This document shows positions 23,993 to 35,900 of a stretch of DNA of 64,000 nt, in pieces (positions within the stretch are counted from its first letter, which is position 1; each line of letters begins with the position of its first letter). Source of the DNA: Mesaphorura yosii. Taxonomy: Eukaryota > Arthropoda > Collembola > Poduromorpha > Tullbergiidae. The translations under genes were made by a program, and so were the position numbers. The stretch is taken from assembly GCA_009869945.1 (NCBI GenBank), contig WIXG01000296.1:33865-97864 (forward strand). The letters are read 5' to 3'. Under the pieces are notes generated by a model. That model saw only the letters and a program-made list of their open reading frames with translations, was not told where the DNA came from and did not search any database.

Positions 23993-24765
23993 ATGGGGAC
24001 AATGCTAATCCTGTCTAATTCATGGTTCGCGTTCATTTTGGTTGGTTTAATTCCCTCCGTCCACGGTGCGTACATTGTTGACAAAGACAATTATGGAACT
24101 GGGCCCGGAAGCATTGGTAATTCTCAGACGCTTACTGAAGTATTAATAGTAGGAAGTTGGAAGTGATTGACTCAATGTTTCCAATATGTCGTTTTTCAGT
24201 ATTCATCGGTGACTCCCTAACTTCTAATTGGCTAGTTTTTGGTTCGTCTGTTTGGGAATGCTATTACAGTCGTGTTGCCGTCAACAAAGGAGTCGCAGGG
24301 CACAAAACCACAGACACAATCAAACAGATTCAAGATGGCGCATTGCAAGGACTCAATCCGAATGTGGTGGTGCTCATGATTGGTGGAAACGACTTGATAT
24401 CGCAAACACATGCTGAGGCGGTAGCGCAGAATATCCGCATCATCGTCACTATGCTTCGAGAACGGTTGCCCGATTCTCAAATACTGCTTCTTGGATTGTT
24501 GCCTGCAGACGTTCCTCAAACAATAATCGAACAAGGACGACTTGTAAACTCAATCATTTCGAAGTATGACACCTCCAAAAATTACGTGGTTGGCAAGAGA
24601 AGGATTGTGCAGTACTTGGACATGAGCCACGCGTTTGGAACCAGCGAAGGCAAGCCTTTCAGTGAACTCTACGAATCAGACGGAATACACTTGTCGGCTG
24701 CAGGCTACCAAGTCTGGGTGGACACGATGGACTTATCTCTCAGGCGTTTACTCAGGATTCAATAA
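23993..24765 (+). CDS. Secreted GDSL/SGNH hydrolase (PAF-acetylhydrolase alpha-like)
   Basis: Two exons (23993-24116 and 24200-24765) join in phase to give 229 residues. Residues 1 to about 25 are a signal peptide (NSWFAFILVGLIPSVHG). The four SGNH blocks are visible: VFIGDSLTSNW (nucleophile Ser), KGVAGHKT (Gly), MIGGNDL (Asn), and DGIHLSAAGYQVW (Asp and His of the triad). Spacing and the KGVAGHKT and DGIHLSAAGY segments resemble PAFAH1B2/B3, but those enzymes are cytosolic and this one should be secreted. It would hydrolyse ester bonds of lipids or acetylated carbohydrates; the substrate is unknown. An in-frame ATG upstream at about 23980 meets a stop, so I used the ATG at 23993. It converges on the next gene with 105 bases between stops. 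Confidence 0.88.
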
Positions 24766-24870
24766 TAAGAAACACGAATGAGTGAGTAGTAAATATTAGT
24801 TTTATTGCAACTAATCTTGAAATTGTAACCCGAACACGTCTTCCTTCTTCCGTATTCCAATTGCCTGAAA

Positions 24871-25583
24871 TTAATTCACTTGAGTGCGTGCATAAGGCGG
24901 CGGTCCGTCCCAGATTTCCTTCATGATTCTGAAGTCGTTCGCCACGTCCATGACCATGTCATTCTCCAGCGAATGGTACGTTTTCTGCAGCGTGTTTGGT
25001 GGATTGATCCCACCCAGAGTCATCAGCGTGATTGAAATGTAGCCTCTGCCTTTGGAAGAGCCAGCTGGATTGTTGAGCTTCGTGTCCTTCCCCATGCGGT
25101 CAACGTTCTCTTTCATTCTCGTGTACATGGCAGTCAGATGCTGAAGCTTGCAAGCGCTCTCTACGGAGATCGAAATTGTGTTGGACTGCGTTATGCCGTT
25201 GAACGATGCGAAACAGGTCAACGAAGCGGCGCTGTTAGTAAGAATTGTTTCACCAGTAAATTCAAGTGCCAGAAATCCACATGTATGACAATGACTTACC
25301 ACGTCATCCTTCGGCCTGATTAAAATGGAGTGACTTGTGAGCTTAAAAATGGTTTTTATGGATTGGCGTCCAAATGAAGTAAAGGAAAGTGAAGAAGCGA
25401 CGAATTTATTTTATTTAAGATCTTGTTCCTTCCCTCGTTCAAACTCAAATATTTTAATTTATATTTCTCATGCGCTCGCAACAATGCTACGTACCCTGCA
25501 CCATGCGTTCGCTGCTCAATACTCATTTCACCATGCAATGCAAACAGTAAAACTTGAACAGTTGTAGTAGTTGAGCTAGACAT
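24871..25583 (-). CDS. Unrecognised small protein, two-exon model
   Basis: The 3' exon 25231-24871 is open for 120 codons with a good AG acceptor and an AATAAA on the minus strand near 24800. Its best partner in matching phase is 25583-25495, starting at ATG with MSSSTTTTVQVLLFALHG, for 149 residues in total. The leader is only weakly signal-like. The body has amphipathic, probably helical stretches (ISISVESACKLQHLTAMYTRM and TLQKTYHSLENDMVMDV) and ends PPPYARTQVN. I do not recognise a family. Alternatives are a 16-base micro-exon at 25315-25300, or a first exon at 25952-25896 (MYTDKRALVVFMTFAFIPT, signal-like), but those phases do not close with the exons I can see. The 3' exon is the part I trust. 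Confidence 0.4.
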
Positions 25584-26354
25584 TTGAAGAGTCAAATAAT
25601 ACACAAAGTTGGGATCATATGTTGCAAAAACGCTTACGGCTGAGGTTCATTTGTTTTCTGAATTCCTAAAAGCGCATCAAAACGAACAAATAAGACATGT
25701 CTGCTGACTGCTGATGTCTTACCTATCGTCAAATGGGTTTACGAATATTAGATTTTTAATTTTTAAATGAGTCAGCATGCCCAAGTTTCTAAACTAAACA
25801 AGTAGCAAGCATTCCTGATGCCTTGTACAGACGAATGAATGCTCATGATTCATGAATACATTCGATACATGAAGCATAAAAATATGTAACCTTACAGTGG
25901 GGATGAACGCAAAGGTCATAAACACGACCAGAGCACGCTTATCAGTGTACATATCCTTCCAGTAAAGTAAAGTTACTTCGGAGTCAGCATTCTCCGTCAA
26001 GCTAGCTTCTCGTCTTGAGCGTGGTACACCGAGTAAAATTAAAATAACTCGCTCAACTCAAATCAATTGATATAAAGTTGAATGGTATGAAATATAAAAG
26101 CAAAACCGTCATGCCACGAAAAAGAGACTGGAGTTACATTACTTCTTTATGTAAGCGTCTAGTCTGGAGCCAAGCAAGCACTAAGCACGAGTTCTGGAGA
26201 CAAGAACCGTCGTTGTGTCGCAGTTGCAGAAAATTCGTACATCAGTTTCTATATTTGCGTACGTGACAAACAGCACAGCAGTCAAGCCACAGTTTGCACA
26301 TTCTGACTTTCTTAATTCTTAAATAATAATTTGCAAGAACAAGAAAGCGCAACA
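25584..26354. other. Upstream flank shared by the unrecognised minus-strand gene and ferritin
   Basis: A possible signal-peptide exon lies on the minus strand at 25952-25896 (GT donor after it). Close to ferritin I looked for a CAGUGN-loop iron-responsive element and saw none. Otherwise I see nothing clear. Confidence 0.35.
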
Positions 26355-27026
26355 ATGAAACCTTTTGCAATTGCCACCGTTTTCGCGGCGCTGATCTGCG
26401 GTGTGCGTCTGGAAACAATTGCCGTCAACGCGGGGAACGTGTGCGAGAAATCGGACGAGTCCAGTGAATCCGAAGCCAAAATTTCCAACACATGGATCGA
26501 CATGGAGAAAGCGTGTTCGCAGAAGATTGCTGATCAGATCAAGGTTGAGCTACAGGCGTCCATCACGTACTTGACGATGAGCTCACACTTCGCCGGAGAC
26601 AGCTCCTTCCGACCAGGACTCTCCAAGTTCTTCTTGCACAGCGCAATCGAGGAACGCGGTCACGCAAAAATGCTGCTCGACTACTACCAAATGCGTGGTG
26701 GCGTCTTCTCCAGTGCTTTGATCCCAGAGTTGGTTCCGACAGCCACCAACTGGACTTCGGCCGAGATCGCACTGAAGGCAGCACTCGCTCTGGAGGAAAA
26801 GGTCACAACCAACATCAAAACTATCACCCAAACCTGTGAGGGAACCCTGGCCCAGTCTGGAGCGACCAAGAACGACTACCACGCCGTGGATTATCTCACC
26901 ATAATGCTTGACGAGCAGTATAAGAGCTTGCGCGAAATTGCCGGAATGGTCAGTACACTCGCGAAGATGGTCCCACAATTCGGAGATTTGGCAGAGCTCG
27001 CCTTTGATAAGTCTCTTCAAGAGTGA
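26355..27026 (+). CDS. Secreted ferritin, heavy-chain type (ferroxidase site intact)
   Basis: A single exon encodes 223 residues. A signal peptide (MKPFAIATVFAALICGVRL) leads into a four-helix ferritin fold. All ferroxidase ligands can be placed: Glu in KVELQASITYLTM with the Tyr seven residues later, Glu-Glu-x-x-His in IEERGHAKML, Glu in LALEEKV, and Gln in MLDEQYKSL. This is therefore a heavy-type subunit that oxidises Fe2+ and stores Fe3+. Secreted heavy and light ferritins are usual in arthropods and travel through the secretory pathway. The start is the ATG before the signal peptide; a longer upstream frame has no ATG. No intron is visible, unlike its neighbours. The final codons and the stop are duplicated directly downstream (see the repeat at 26991). 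Confidence 0.94.
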   Translation: MKPFAIATVFAALICGVRLETIAVNAGNVCEKSDESSESEAKISNTWIDMEKACSQKIADQIKVELQASITYLTMSSHFAGDSSFRPGLSKFFLHSAIEERGHAKMLLDYYQMRGGVFSSALIPELVPTATNWTSAEIALKAALALEEKVTTNIKTITQTCEGTLAQSGATKNDYHAVDYLTIMLDEQYKSLREIAGMVSTLAKMVPQFGDLAELAFDKSLQE

Positions 27027-27070
27027 AGGCAGAGCTCGCCTTTGATAAGTCTCTTCAAGAGTGAAGGCAG
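26991..27070 (+). repeat. 38-base direct tandem duplication spanning the ferritin stop codon
   Basis: The 38-base unit beginning GCAGAGCTCGCCTTTGATAA occurs at 26991-27028 and identically at 27029-27066, followed by GCAG of a third start. Copy one holds the last ferritin codons and its TGA (27024-27026). Copy two repeats both as 3' UTR, with a second TGA at 27062. Perfect identity implies a recent event or an assembly artefact. Confidence 0.95.
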
Positions 27071-28101
27071 ATGGCAATGGCATCTAGACAGTAGAAACAA
27101 GCAAACACAATATTTAAAAAAGAGATTGCGAATTTTAATTCTATTTTAAGGTGATTACTTTCACATCATTGATTTAGGCCAATTTATTTGCGTCCATTGT
27201 GATTTTTCTTAGCCAGTATACCAATAATTCGTAAGTTCGATGCTGCATCATTTTATGAATTACCTTAGTCAACATTAAACAGAATTTGTCGGATTCGATT
27301 CAGAACTGATTGATGCTTATCAATTTGCATTTTGCCTGATGAAGATAAAAGCAGTATTTTTGCGAAAGGTGATGTCGATGTCCATATCTTTATTGATGAG
27401 CTTGGAATTGCAACTTTTGGACGTTGTGACTGAAACATGCACGTCGTTTAGTCATACAACAAAGAAGCGACTTATCCTTGAGACATGTGGATGGAGGAGA
27501 AATAATTTCGAAATAATCATACGACAATAACATCAACTCGTGAAACTCAACTCAACGTGGAACGTGCCAGTGTTGGTGTTCCGCGTAATTAGTCGTTCTA
27601 GTCGGTCTTTATTGAAGTGGGTTTCTGTCGGCCACCGCTACTTCCGGATCTCACTCACAATCAATAGCTACTACAACTACCACCAGTAAAAGTCTCAAGT
27701 TTATACGGACACGTGTCGGTGTCGCGTCACAAAAAGATGAGACAATTTGGTCAACAACGCGTATTTTAAAAGTATCACAATACAAGTTTCCATTATTGTT
27801 CACTGAGATTATAGTAAACACTCGAGTAGTTCGGCCGAAATGGAAGTGCGTTTGATACGTCAATGGCCACGGTAAAGTTATGAATCCCAGCAGGCGTAGG
27901 GGCACATTCATCAGATCTCAGTTTCCAGGTACGCCGCTTTGTGTATTGTGTGTGTAGATTTAAAGTATTGAAACTGAGTCTTTCTCGCCGCGCAGGCTAT
28001 GGGAGCAAATTAATGGCAGAATTTGTACTCAGTATAAGCAATACAGACGTACAAACATCTTTAGATCGTGTTTGGACTATTGACGGCATTTGTTCAGACT
28101 G
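27071..28101. other. Intergenic region after ferritin
   Basis: It is AT-rich, with scattered short ORFs (for example 27339-27530 and 27651-27911) that show no domain, signal or codon pattern. It probably includes the ferritin 3' UTR and the next gene's 5' region. Confidence 0.4.
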
Positions 28102-30382
28102 ATGTCTTATGTTAGACGTGACACCACAACTGTAACGGACAGCGATCACTCGGGCCATACTCATCTTCCGCGTGTATCTGCACTTCCCGTTGACTGGTAT
28201 CAGCATCAGCCAGTCATGACGGTGTCGTCAAGCGATTCAGATTCTTACGTACAATTCGTGACCAGCAACGACTTCCAGAGCATATTTGAAGCGGGCGTGG
28301 ACGATGAAATTGTTATTTCCACCATGTCACCAACTCCAACGTTGGCCCAAGACAATGGCGGCGGGACGGAGAATGACAATACTGATGAGCAAATGTACGA
28401 CTCTGAAAACGATGCATTGTTTCCTTCGTTGTCCACATTAACTTCGGGTGATTCTACCTCTAACTTCTTGAGTACTGATGGAAATGGAAGCGTTCAGTCT
28501 TGGTCTCCGACATCTCCGTTTGTGTTGTTGGAAGAAGAAATAGTTCCCTTTTCTAATGTAGATAATGCTCTACTGGATTCGGACTTACTAGGTGTCTACG
28601 GAAATCGTCGTCCTTCGACTGACTTGGATACTCTCATGCTGAGCAGAAATATCTTGTCTCCACCTGACGATTCATTAAACAATTTGCTGCTGAATACAGA
28701 AATCCCGATAAATCCCATGGAAGGACAAGATATGGTGGCCACTCAGAATAATAATAGAGAAGTCCAGTGCTTGGAAAATTCATTAAATGGTGCCAAAGAA
28801 AGTGGTCTAACGCAACTCAATAATAATCCGAGCTTCATACAAAACATCAAAACGCGAACATCGGTCTTTCACATTCTACTGCAAGGCATTGTCGACAAAG
28901 TAAGATGAATTAACTGAAAGCTCGGGCGAATTTAACCCGACTTAATTTGGTTATTTTCATGTTCACATTCTGAGTTACAGATTGAACTGATTAAGGAGAA
29001 GACAGAAGCGAGTGTCACTTTCTATATCATCTATGGGACGCTGGAATTCAACGAAAAAAATGTGCATAAATACTTGAAAGCAAGAGAGGCCAAATTATCC
29101 GGTCCAGATGGAAAATACTCCCGGTTCCATTTGCTGTTCCACAAGCGAAGAAAAGAGGGACAAGGCCGGCGCTCACCACAGCCGAGCACAAGTGCAACTG
29201 GAAATGGTGTGAACGGTCTTGAAAATGATCACGATTATGATCTTGAATCGACACGAAAGAGGTCGAATTCGGATTCTGAACCAGAGTTTGTAGAAGATCA
29301 TTTGTACGCTGCCACACTCTTGAGGCAGAAGGTCTCCTCGTAAGTCAATCGTAATTTAGAGAATCCTGGACCGTTACTTTCGGATGGGCCGTTTTTGTTT
29401 TGCATTGGCAACTTTTTCTTGCAGACCAACCGTTCACGATCATCAGTATAACAATGACGTACCTGCTGCCTGCTTCATATCCGCGCGATCTGACCCACTT
29501 CTCTCGGGCTCAGGCACAAATAAACCTGGGGCTTCAATTGACACTTCATCTTCCAATGGTCCGTCTTCTCGTAGGTTTAAGTCAAGATTACGCTTCACGT
29601 CAAAGTTTCATCGACACAGGTGTCTCAGAAATTTGGTTGAAGCACTATTTGAGAAGGTTAAAGGATTGGAGAACAAGACGGGAGCCAAAGTACTGAGTAT
29701 GACAATAAGTTACGACGAGATGCTAATAACCAGACAGAACTTTGATGACGCCTTTCAGCAGTTACTCGGTGTTCGTAAAACGTCCCTTATCACCAGATTT
29801 GGAGCAGAAAAATCGATAGAACGGCAGTATATGTCAAGAACACAAAGCAAGGGACTAGGAGCGAGTGCACTCGAAAATTTCCCAGAGACTAACACAGCCC
29901 CTCTTCTTACTGGTTTGGCAATTCAATTTCCTACTGTAATTCCAAGCAACGGAGCTCTTGGTGGAATTGTAGCCGGACCACAAGGACAAGGTCCCTCGTC
30001 AGTTCTGTACCTTCCATCAAACCCGGTGATCTTCCATGGTGCAGGCAGTGAATATGAATCCGTTCCAGGCAATCCGGGGTCGCCCACAAACCTGACTGCG
30101 CCACTGTCGATACAAACACTGCATCAGTCCAACAGCAACTCGTCCGCTAGTGCAAGTAATACTGGACCAATTTGTGCCAAGTGCTCCAAATTGATTCCGG
30201 ACGGCTGTAGAAACGTATCTGAATGGACATGGCTCAGATGTTTCAATCCATTGTGCTTTTACACGGTTCATTCAGTATGTTTAGGATTCTACTTTAACTG
30301 CGGTTCCGTTGATCTCCGACAATTCACGTTTCCTCCATTTTATTGTGACCAACACCGACCGAATAATCACGCCACAAATTAG
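28102..30382 (+). CDS. Unrecognised, probably nuclear protein with C-terminal Cys/His finger
   Basis: Three exons (28102-28899, 28981-29339 and 29425-30382) join in phase to give 704 residues. The first 240 residues are acidic and Ser/Thr/Asn-rich with little predicted order. Exon 2 starts with a helical-looking segment (IELIKEKTEASVTFYIIY), then KYSRFHLLFHKRRKEG and a basic and acidic linker. Exon 3 holds a segment resembling a folded domain (RNLVEALFEKVKGLENKTGAK and ISYDEMLITRQNFDDAFQQ). It ends with a finger: CAKCSKLIPDGC, WLRCFNPLCFYTVHSVCLG and FYCDQH, a CxxC...CxxxxC...HxxC...CxxH pattern like an atypical PHD or zinc-ribbon fold. I do not recognise the family; a chromatin or transcription role is inference from composition. 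AATAAA at 30447 marks the 3' end. Confidence 0.8.
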
Positions 30383-30446
30383 TAGTAATTACGATTACTA
30401 CAACTTGTGTTCTTTCAACTCTACCTAATTAAGCATCCTATGCACG

Positions 30447-30452
30447 AATAAA
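30447..30452 (+). terminator. Polyadenylation signal of the Cys/His-finger gene
   Basis: AATAAA lies 65 bases after the stop on the coding strand. Confidence 0.6.
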
Positions 30453-30590
30453 ATGGTTTGTGCAGTCCACCAAATCTCGAAACGGTGTTGAAAATGGATT
30501 ACATTACATTTATTCAAATCTTCTCCAGTTAAAATAAGACAAATTATTAATTTTAAGCTTTAAAGTTTTAATTTCCTGAATTTGTGCTGC

Positions 30591-31444
30591 TTACTGATCA
30601 TGAATTTTAACATCCTTTGTAAGAATGTTGGGGTGATGGTGAATTCCTTCTTTATCGACACGACGAACTGCAAAGGTTGGTAAATTAATTACCAAGCGTT
30701 TCCCAATCTCAGATACACATTTCTTGAGCAGTTCATAACCTTCATCCACAGTCATGTCTGCAAATGAAAGCAACGAACGACAAGCGAATTCATTAACTTC
30801 ATTTTCATTCAACGAGGCTTTCGTATAAGCTGGCGAGGTTTACCTGGCTTGTAATAAGCATCCATGGTTGACAATGTAAAGTAGCCACCATACCCATGTG
30901 CACAGTATGGAACCTCCAGCAGTGTGGCCAAGTAATCCATGTAGAACAAATCAACGCGGTCTTGAGTTTCATCGTAGCCAGCAATTAGGAGATTAACTTG
31001 GTACGGGTTCTAAAAATACACAAAGAACTCTCCGTCAAGCGATACTACCACCCTAAGCCACGAGAAGAATGAATGAATGTCTACTAACGCGTGATCGGAG
31101 GGCATCAGCCAAATTCTTCCTGGTGAAATGCGCAGCTGACTTCGGCGAAAGTTCATAATTATTTCTCATCTTGTAAAGCTGGACGTTTTTAGCAATGTAC
31201 TCCGAGAATTGCGAAGTGTCGCCAGCTTCACCGCTTACAGCCATCAAAAGCTTATCAGACAATGGGAGGAATTTCTCCTCATCTGCAATGAACGCTCAAT
31301 TAATGATTTTGGGAAATGACGATAGATGTGTAATAATCAAATCGCAAACTCACCGTGCTTCATGACCACAATTGACCGGGCATCAATTCGGTCCGCTGCC
31401 AACAGCACGAACTTGTCAAAACGTATTCCAATTAAGCACTCCAT
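30591..31444 (-). CDS. PSMB2: Proteasome subunit beta type-2 (beta 4 position of the 20S core)
   Basis: Four exons (31444-31354, 31282-31089, 31009-30844 and 30757-30591) join in phase to give 205 residues, matching the usual length of about 200. The N-terminus [19 protein letters not shown] and the central [20 protein letters not shown] and [18 protein letters not shown] match PSMB2 closely. The segment [14 protein letters not shown] and the tail [17 protein letters not shown] complete it. It is a structural, non-catalytic beta subunit with no propeptide threonine, which fits the N-terminus. It is head to head with UTP23. Confidence 0.96.
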
Positions 31445-31807
31445 TGCCAATTAACTTCTTAATACCGATTAAATGAAATACTCAGCTATCCGGAAAAGAG
31501 GATTTACTCACAATTTCTTCAAGAAGCTCGTTCTGAGTTCAGTGGACGAATGACTCGCCGAAAACTTGAGTTCTGTTTAGTCAAGTTTTGCTTGTCATTG
31601 CGCGCAGTATTTAGAAGTAGTCGTCTCCTGTGTGTGCGTACACGTGCGTATTTAGAAGTTTCACGAGAAATTCTGAAGAGATCAAGAAATTCGGATCGAA
31701 ACAAAACATAACTTCCAGCTTCAACTAAACTAAAGGGAAAATGTGAGATTCAGGAATCTTTGACTGGAAGCACAACAATCTAAAGTTCTGGGCATAAGTG
31801 AGGCAAA
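31445..31807. promoter_or_regulatory. Compact divergent promoter region, PSMB2/UTP23
   Basis: 363 bases separate the start codons of the two genes. Short ORFs on the minus strand (31519-31704 and 31730-31951) are shadows or chance. Shared regulation is inference. Confidence 0.5.
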
Positions 31808-32759
31808 ATGAAGGTGAAACGTTTCAAGAAAATACAGCGACATATCAAATTTTTCGAGAAGAACTTCAAATTTCGGAGTCCATTTCAAATTTTGGTAGAT
31901 GGGACATTTGCACAAACAGCCCTTCAGGTTTGTCCGCAACTCCGAATTCATATTTATTGGCCCATTTGCCTAAGTATTGATTAATGTGTTGTAATATCTA
32001 TCCAGACCAAAGTTAACATTCGCGAGCAGTTGCCAAAATATTTGGACTCGACTGTCAAACTTCTCACAACGCCATGCATTGTAAATGAAACAGAAGCCGT
32101 GGGTCCTCCAGTTTATGGTGCTCTTCAGATTCTGAAGCAGTACCCATACCACGACTGTTCTCAAGTTCATGAAAAATCATCGTCCGCGCTTAAATGCATT
32201 CTTGCAATGGTACCGGCGACATTTTTTAAAACCATATTTCTAACCAAAAATACTATCCAAGAGACTAGAACTACAACTCATAATGATCTGATCTGTCTCT
32301 AAACAGGTTGGTACGAATAACCCGAATCGTTACATAATCGCAACACAAGATATGAAGTTACGCGAGAAGTTGAGACAAATTCCTGGCGTGGCTATCCTTC
32401 ATTTGTACGGCAACTGTCCAACACTGGAAAAGGAATCATACGCTTCTGCGCAGTACGCAAAAGAGAAAACTGCTGAGCAATTACAGATCTTGGACTATCA
32501 GAAAGAAATTCTGGACAACATGAAACATGAACAGAATTTAGACGGCTCCGACAGTAAAGTAATTAAAAAAGGAACCAAGAAAAGAAAGAGATTAGGCCCT
32601 AATCCGTTATCTTGCAAGAAATCTAAAAAACCATCGCTGTCAAGCTCACTCTCATCGAAAACCGAAACCTCTCAGCCTCTGGTCAAGAAAAAGAAGAAGC
32701 GTATGCGCGTTAAGGTTCCTAAACACGTCAAGCAAGAATTATTGTCTAAAACTAGTTAG
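31808..32759 (+). CDS. UTP23: UTP23, small-subunit processome protein with PIN-like domain
   Basis: Three exons (31808-31927, 32006-32209 and 32307-32759) join in phase to give 258 residues. The start MKVKRFKKIQRHIKFFEKNF and then FRSPFQILVDGTFAQTAL matches UTP23. Exon 2 has REQLPKYL, TTPCIVNETEAVGPPVYGA and the zinc-binding HDCSQVHEKSSSALKC. Exon 3 has NPNRYIIATQDMKLREKLRQ, and a Lys-rich tail includes GPNPLSCKKSKK, which is a UTP23 hallmark. It acts in the nucleolus, helping release snR30/U17 snoRNA during 18S rRNA maturation. It is tail to tail with CMTR2 (225 bases between stops). Confidence 0.95.
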
Positions 32760-32984
32760 CGAGTAGCGACATCGTTGTAACTAAGTAAATATTTTATTAC
32801 GTGTTCAACAGATGAAGGTATAAAGATGAGTTAATAAATACGCATATTAACGGAAACAACATGTGCGTATAACAAAAGTACAAATCAAAATTATTGCATT
32901 AGAAAAGTTTAGAAGTTTAGACTTTCGTCGAAACGTATTAATGTTACTAACTAAAGCTAACATTTGATATTCTGTTAATTCACT

Positions 32985-35900
32985 TCAGTTCCTACGCTTG
33001 AGCTGCCTATTATGTGGCGGTTCGTAGGGCTTTAGCGGACCCAGCGGTTTGGTCTTTTCAGTCTTTTGGTTCCGAGATACTTTCTTGAACATTTCTCTGC
33101 ATTCTGCCATGTACTCTTCCACATTGGAAACCACTTGTGAAATGTTGTACGCATAGATCAGGTTGCAATATTCGGCCTGGTACAGCCGATGGATTGGAAG
33201 GCATTCCAGGAGTATTTTTCTGTTCGGGTTTGAGGTCAGACTCGACGGCAACACGGAGATCTGGGCACGCAGCTTCTCCCAGTGAGGTCTGAAATCCATG
33301 TACAAGTCCAAAGTTGTGCCACCCTCTGCCCTCGCAGCAAGGACGGCTTCATCGTCATTTAAAATGAATCCTCTGAATCGGTACAGAAATATGCCACTCG
33401 ATGAGATGTAAACTTGCTCGAAGGACATAATCAAACAGAACAAAATTCCAATGTGCAGTCTTGTCAGCAGCGGGAAGGAGCACAGAAACATAGAATCTGA
33501 TTTCTGAAGACTTGTTAATATGAGGTTGAGTAACTGCTGTAAGCTGTTGAATGTAATCTCAATGTCTGGAAATTGTACCAGCGTACGAAGCGCCACATGA
33601 AAACATTGCAAGAGAACGACTGATTTCTTCGACTTGTCCTTTTGAAATTCTGACACTTCCATTAACAGTAGGCCCGGTGCCGAAACCTCGGAGTCAGTTG
33701 GATCCCCACCGACAAGAATAGATTCTAAATTCTTCTGCAATTTTTCACGATCTGTGCAGCAACTGCATTTCGTGTTTGATTGAAGCATCTCCATCCCAGA
33801 ATTCTCAACTAGATGTCTAATTTTCCGGCGCTGTTCGAGCAATCTTGCGGAGCAAAATCTTGAGGAATAAATGTTGAGGTACGGTTTGCTAAAGCCAAAG
33901 TTTACAGGAAGCAGGCGAAAGTAACCCGTCAATTTTACTGCAGACGGTTCCAAGTTGACAGCCCTCTGCTTTATAACCGCAGTTATATCTTGTTCTTGTC
34001 CACTTTCTGCATTCTCCAATCTTTGCTGCAAATACTTCTTACACTGTATGAGATCTTTACCGATTAGATCCAACGCCGCAAGTGGTGTCAGACACATGGA
34101 TGCTCTCTGAAGTTCTTGCGCATGCGTTATGAATTTTCGTTCCTTGGGATCGACAAACTCAATCCAATTACTTTTCTGTAAAAATATAGCAGCTTCAGAA
34201 ATTGAGCAGTGGAGGGTTTCCTTTCGCCTTCAACTGGCAAGTGAAGTACTTACGAAATCCTTGAATAGGTGGAAGGCTTTTGGCAAACGGCGAACGGTAA
34301 AAGTCTCCAGCCAACGTTTGATTGCGGCCATTCTGACTTCGTACATCAAACGATGATACAGATTGAAATCATGAAATGATTGGATGTTCTTCCAAATAAC
34401 ATGAATCTGGAAGCAAAGAAAATGAATTTATACTCTTAGTCCTCATCCTCACTCGAGTTTTACACAGCCACTTATATCTGAAAGAAAATCACGAAATTTA
34501 CCTGATTTTCTACATAGAACTGTGCACATTCTACTAATTTTGTTAGAAATTTCGTTGAAACGAAATACTTTTGAAAGATACTCGTGATCCCAGTCCGCAA
34601 TATCGGATTTTCCACATTATTCAACAGGTGACGAAGAAGTTCGGGGTTCACGCCATTGTAATTGAGGCATATCACGTAGACTTCGGAATTACCCTCTTTG
34701 CTTGTAGCGGGTTTGAATAAATGCATATGGCGAAATAGACACGACAATAAATACAAATGTGAGATTGTTGGTGCTTCCAGAAACGTGAATATTTTCAGCA
34801 CCAAAGAGCCGCCTGAAACAAAAAAAATTATTGACTTTCAGCTGTATACCATAGAAACTTTTAAGTATCTTTGTCTGACAAATTCATTATACCTCTTCCC
34901 AAAATGCTTAGAGCTGTCACAATTTCTGCAAAATGCAGTTGAACCACCATTTTTTCCTGCTCACAGGGATTTAACTGACAATCGATGCTTCCGTCCGCAG
35001 TGACCAAATTGACTTCACCGAATTTCTGACGCACAGTTTGTACAAAATCTTCAATATTATGCTGGCTAATGATATTCCCAGTTCCATCAGCTAAGAATGA
35101 CCAGTTCTTCATACTTGATTGCATGAGGATATCATCGTTAATCATTTCATTGACTGAATTGCCTTCCCAATACGGACTCAATGATGTACTAAGCCAGTCC
35201 CAGCGAAGGTTAGGATAAGTTGTATAGATGTATTGATTTAATGCAGAGATAAATGCTCCAGGGGCTTCACATAAATGTACACTTTTGAACAGGAGCGATT
35301 CGTTGCCTGAAAGGTTGTTGCCATTCATGTTGGTTTCCGATGCGGGTATTTTGTAAACTTCCCGAATTCTGGCACTGTCTGCAATAATATTTGGGAAGAC
35401 TCCCAAGCACTCGTAGAACTTGCACCATGCCTGAGAACAGTATTCTGGTCGAAACTGGCTGCGAATATGTTTCATTACCAGTCCAGCTGGGTTCATGGCC
35501 TTAGTATGCCAATGCCACTTGTCCAGGACAAAGTTGTCCAGGCTGCTTTTGACTGCATTCAGTCTACTCTTCAATTCGAGTAGTTCTGGAACCTATCAAA
35601 TCAAACGTAAATGTGGAACAGAAAGTCAGATTAGACGAGAGATCGAAGCGTACGCACAATAATCCATTTATTCACGTTAGATAACGACTTACATCCCAGT
35701 TGCAGTTTTCATCACCCGAGCAAATGCTTTCTGTTGGAGGTCTTGCATTTCCGCAGATCAATTCTCTACTTTTGCTAAACAGCTGGTCGAGAACACTTTC
35801 AGTAGCGTAATTGTAGAAAAACGATGATGGAATCCCAGACGGACTTGCCAAGGCTTGGTTGGGATAATAGCCTTCTTTCTTCTTTTTCCGGAGGACCGGT

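Noticed and set aside
26100-26354. Iron-responsive element upstream of ferritin
   Set aside because: I looked for a CAGUGN hexaloop with a bulged stem on the plus strand and found none; a small GTTCT/AGAAC stem near 26190 does not fit.
26583-27083. 166-codon ORF antisense to ferritin
   Set aside because: Ferritin on the plus strand explains the sequence fully; the antisense frame has no motif and exists because of codon bias.
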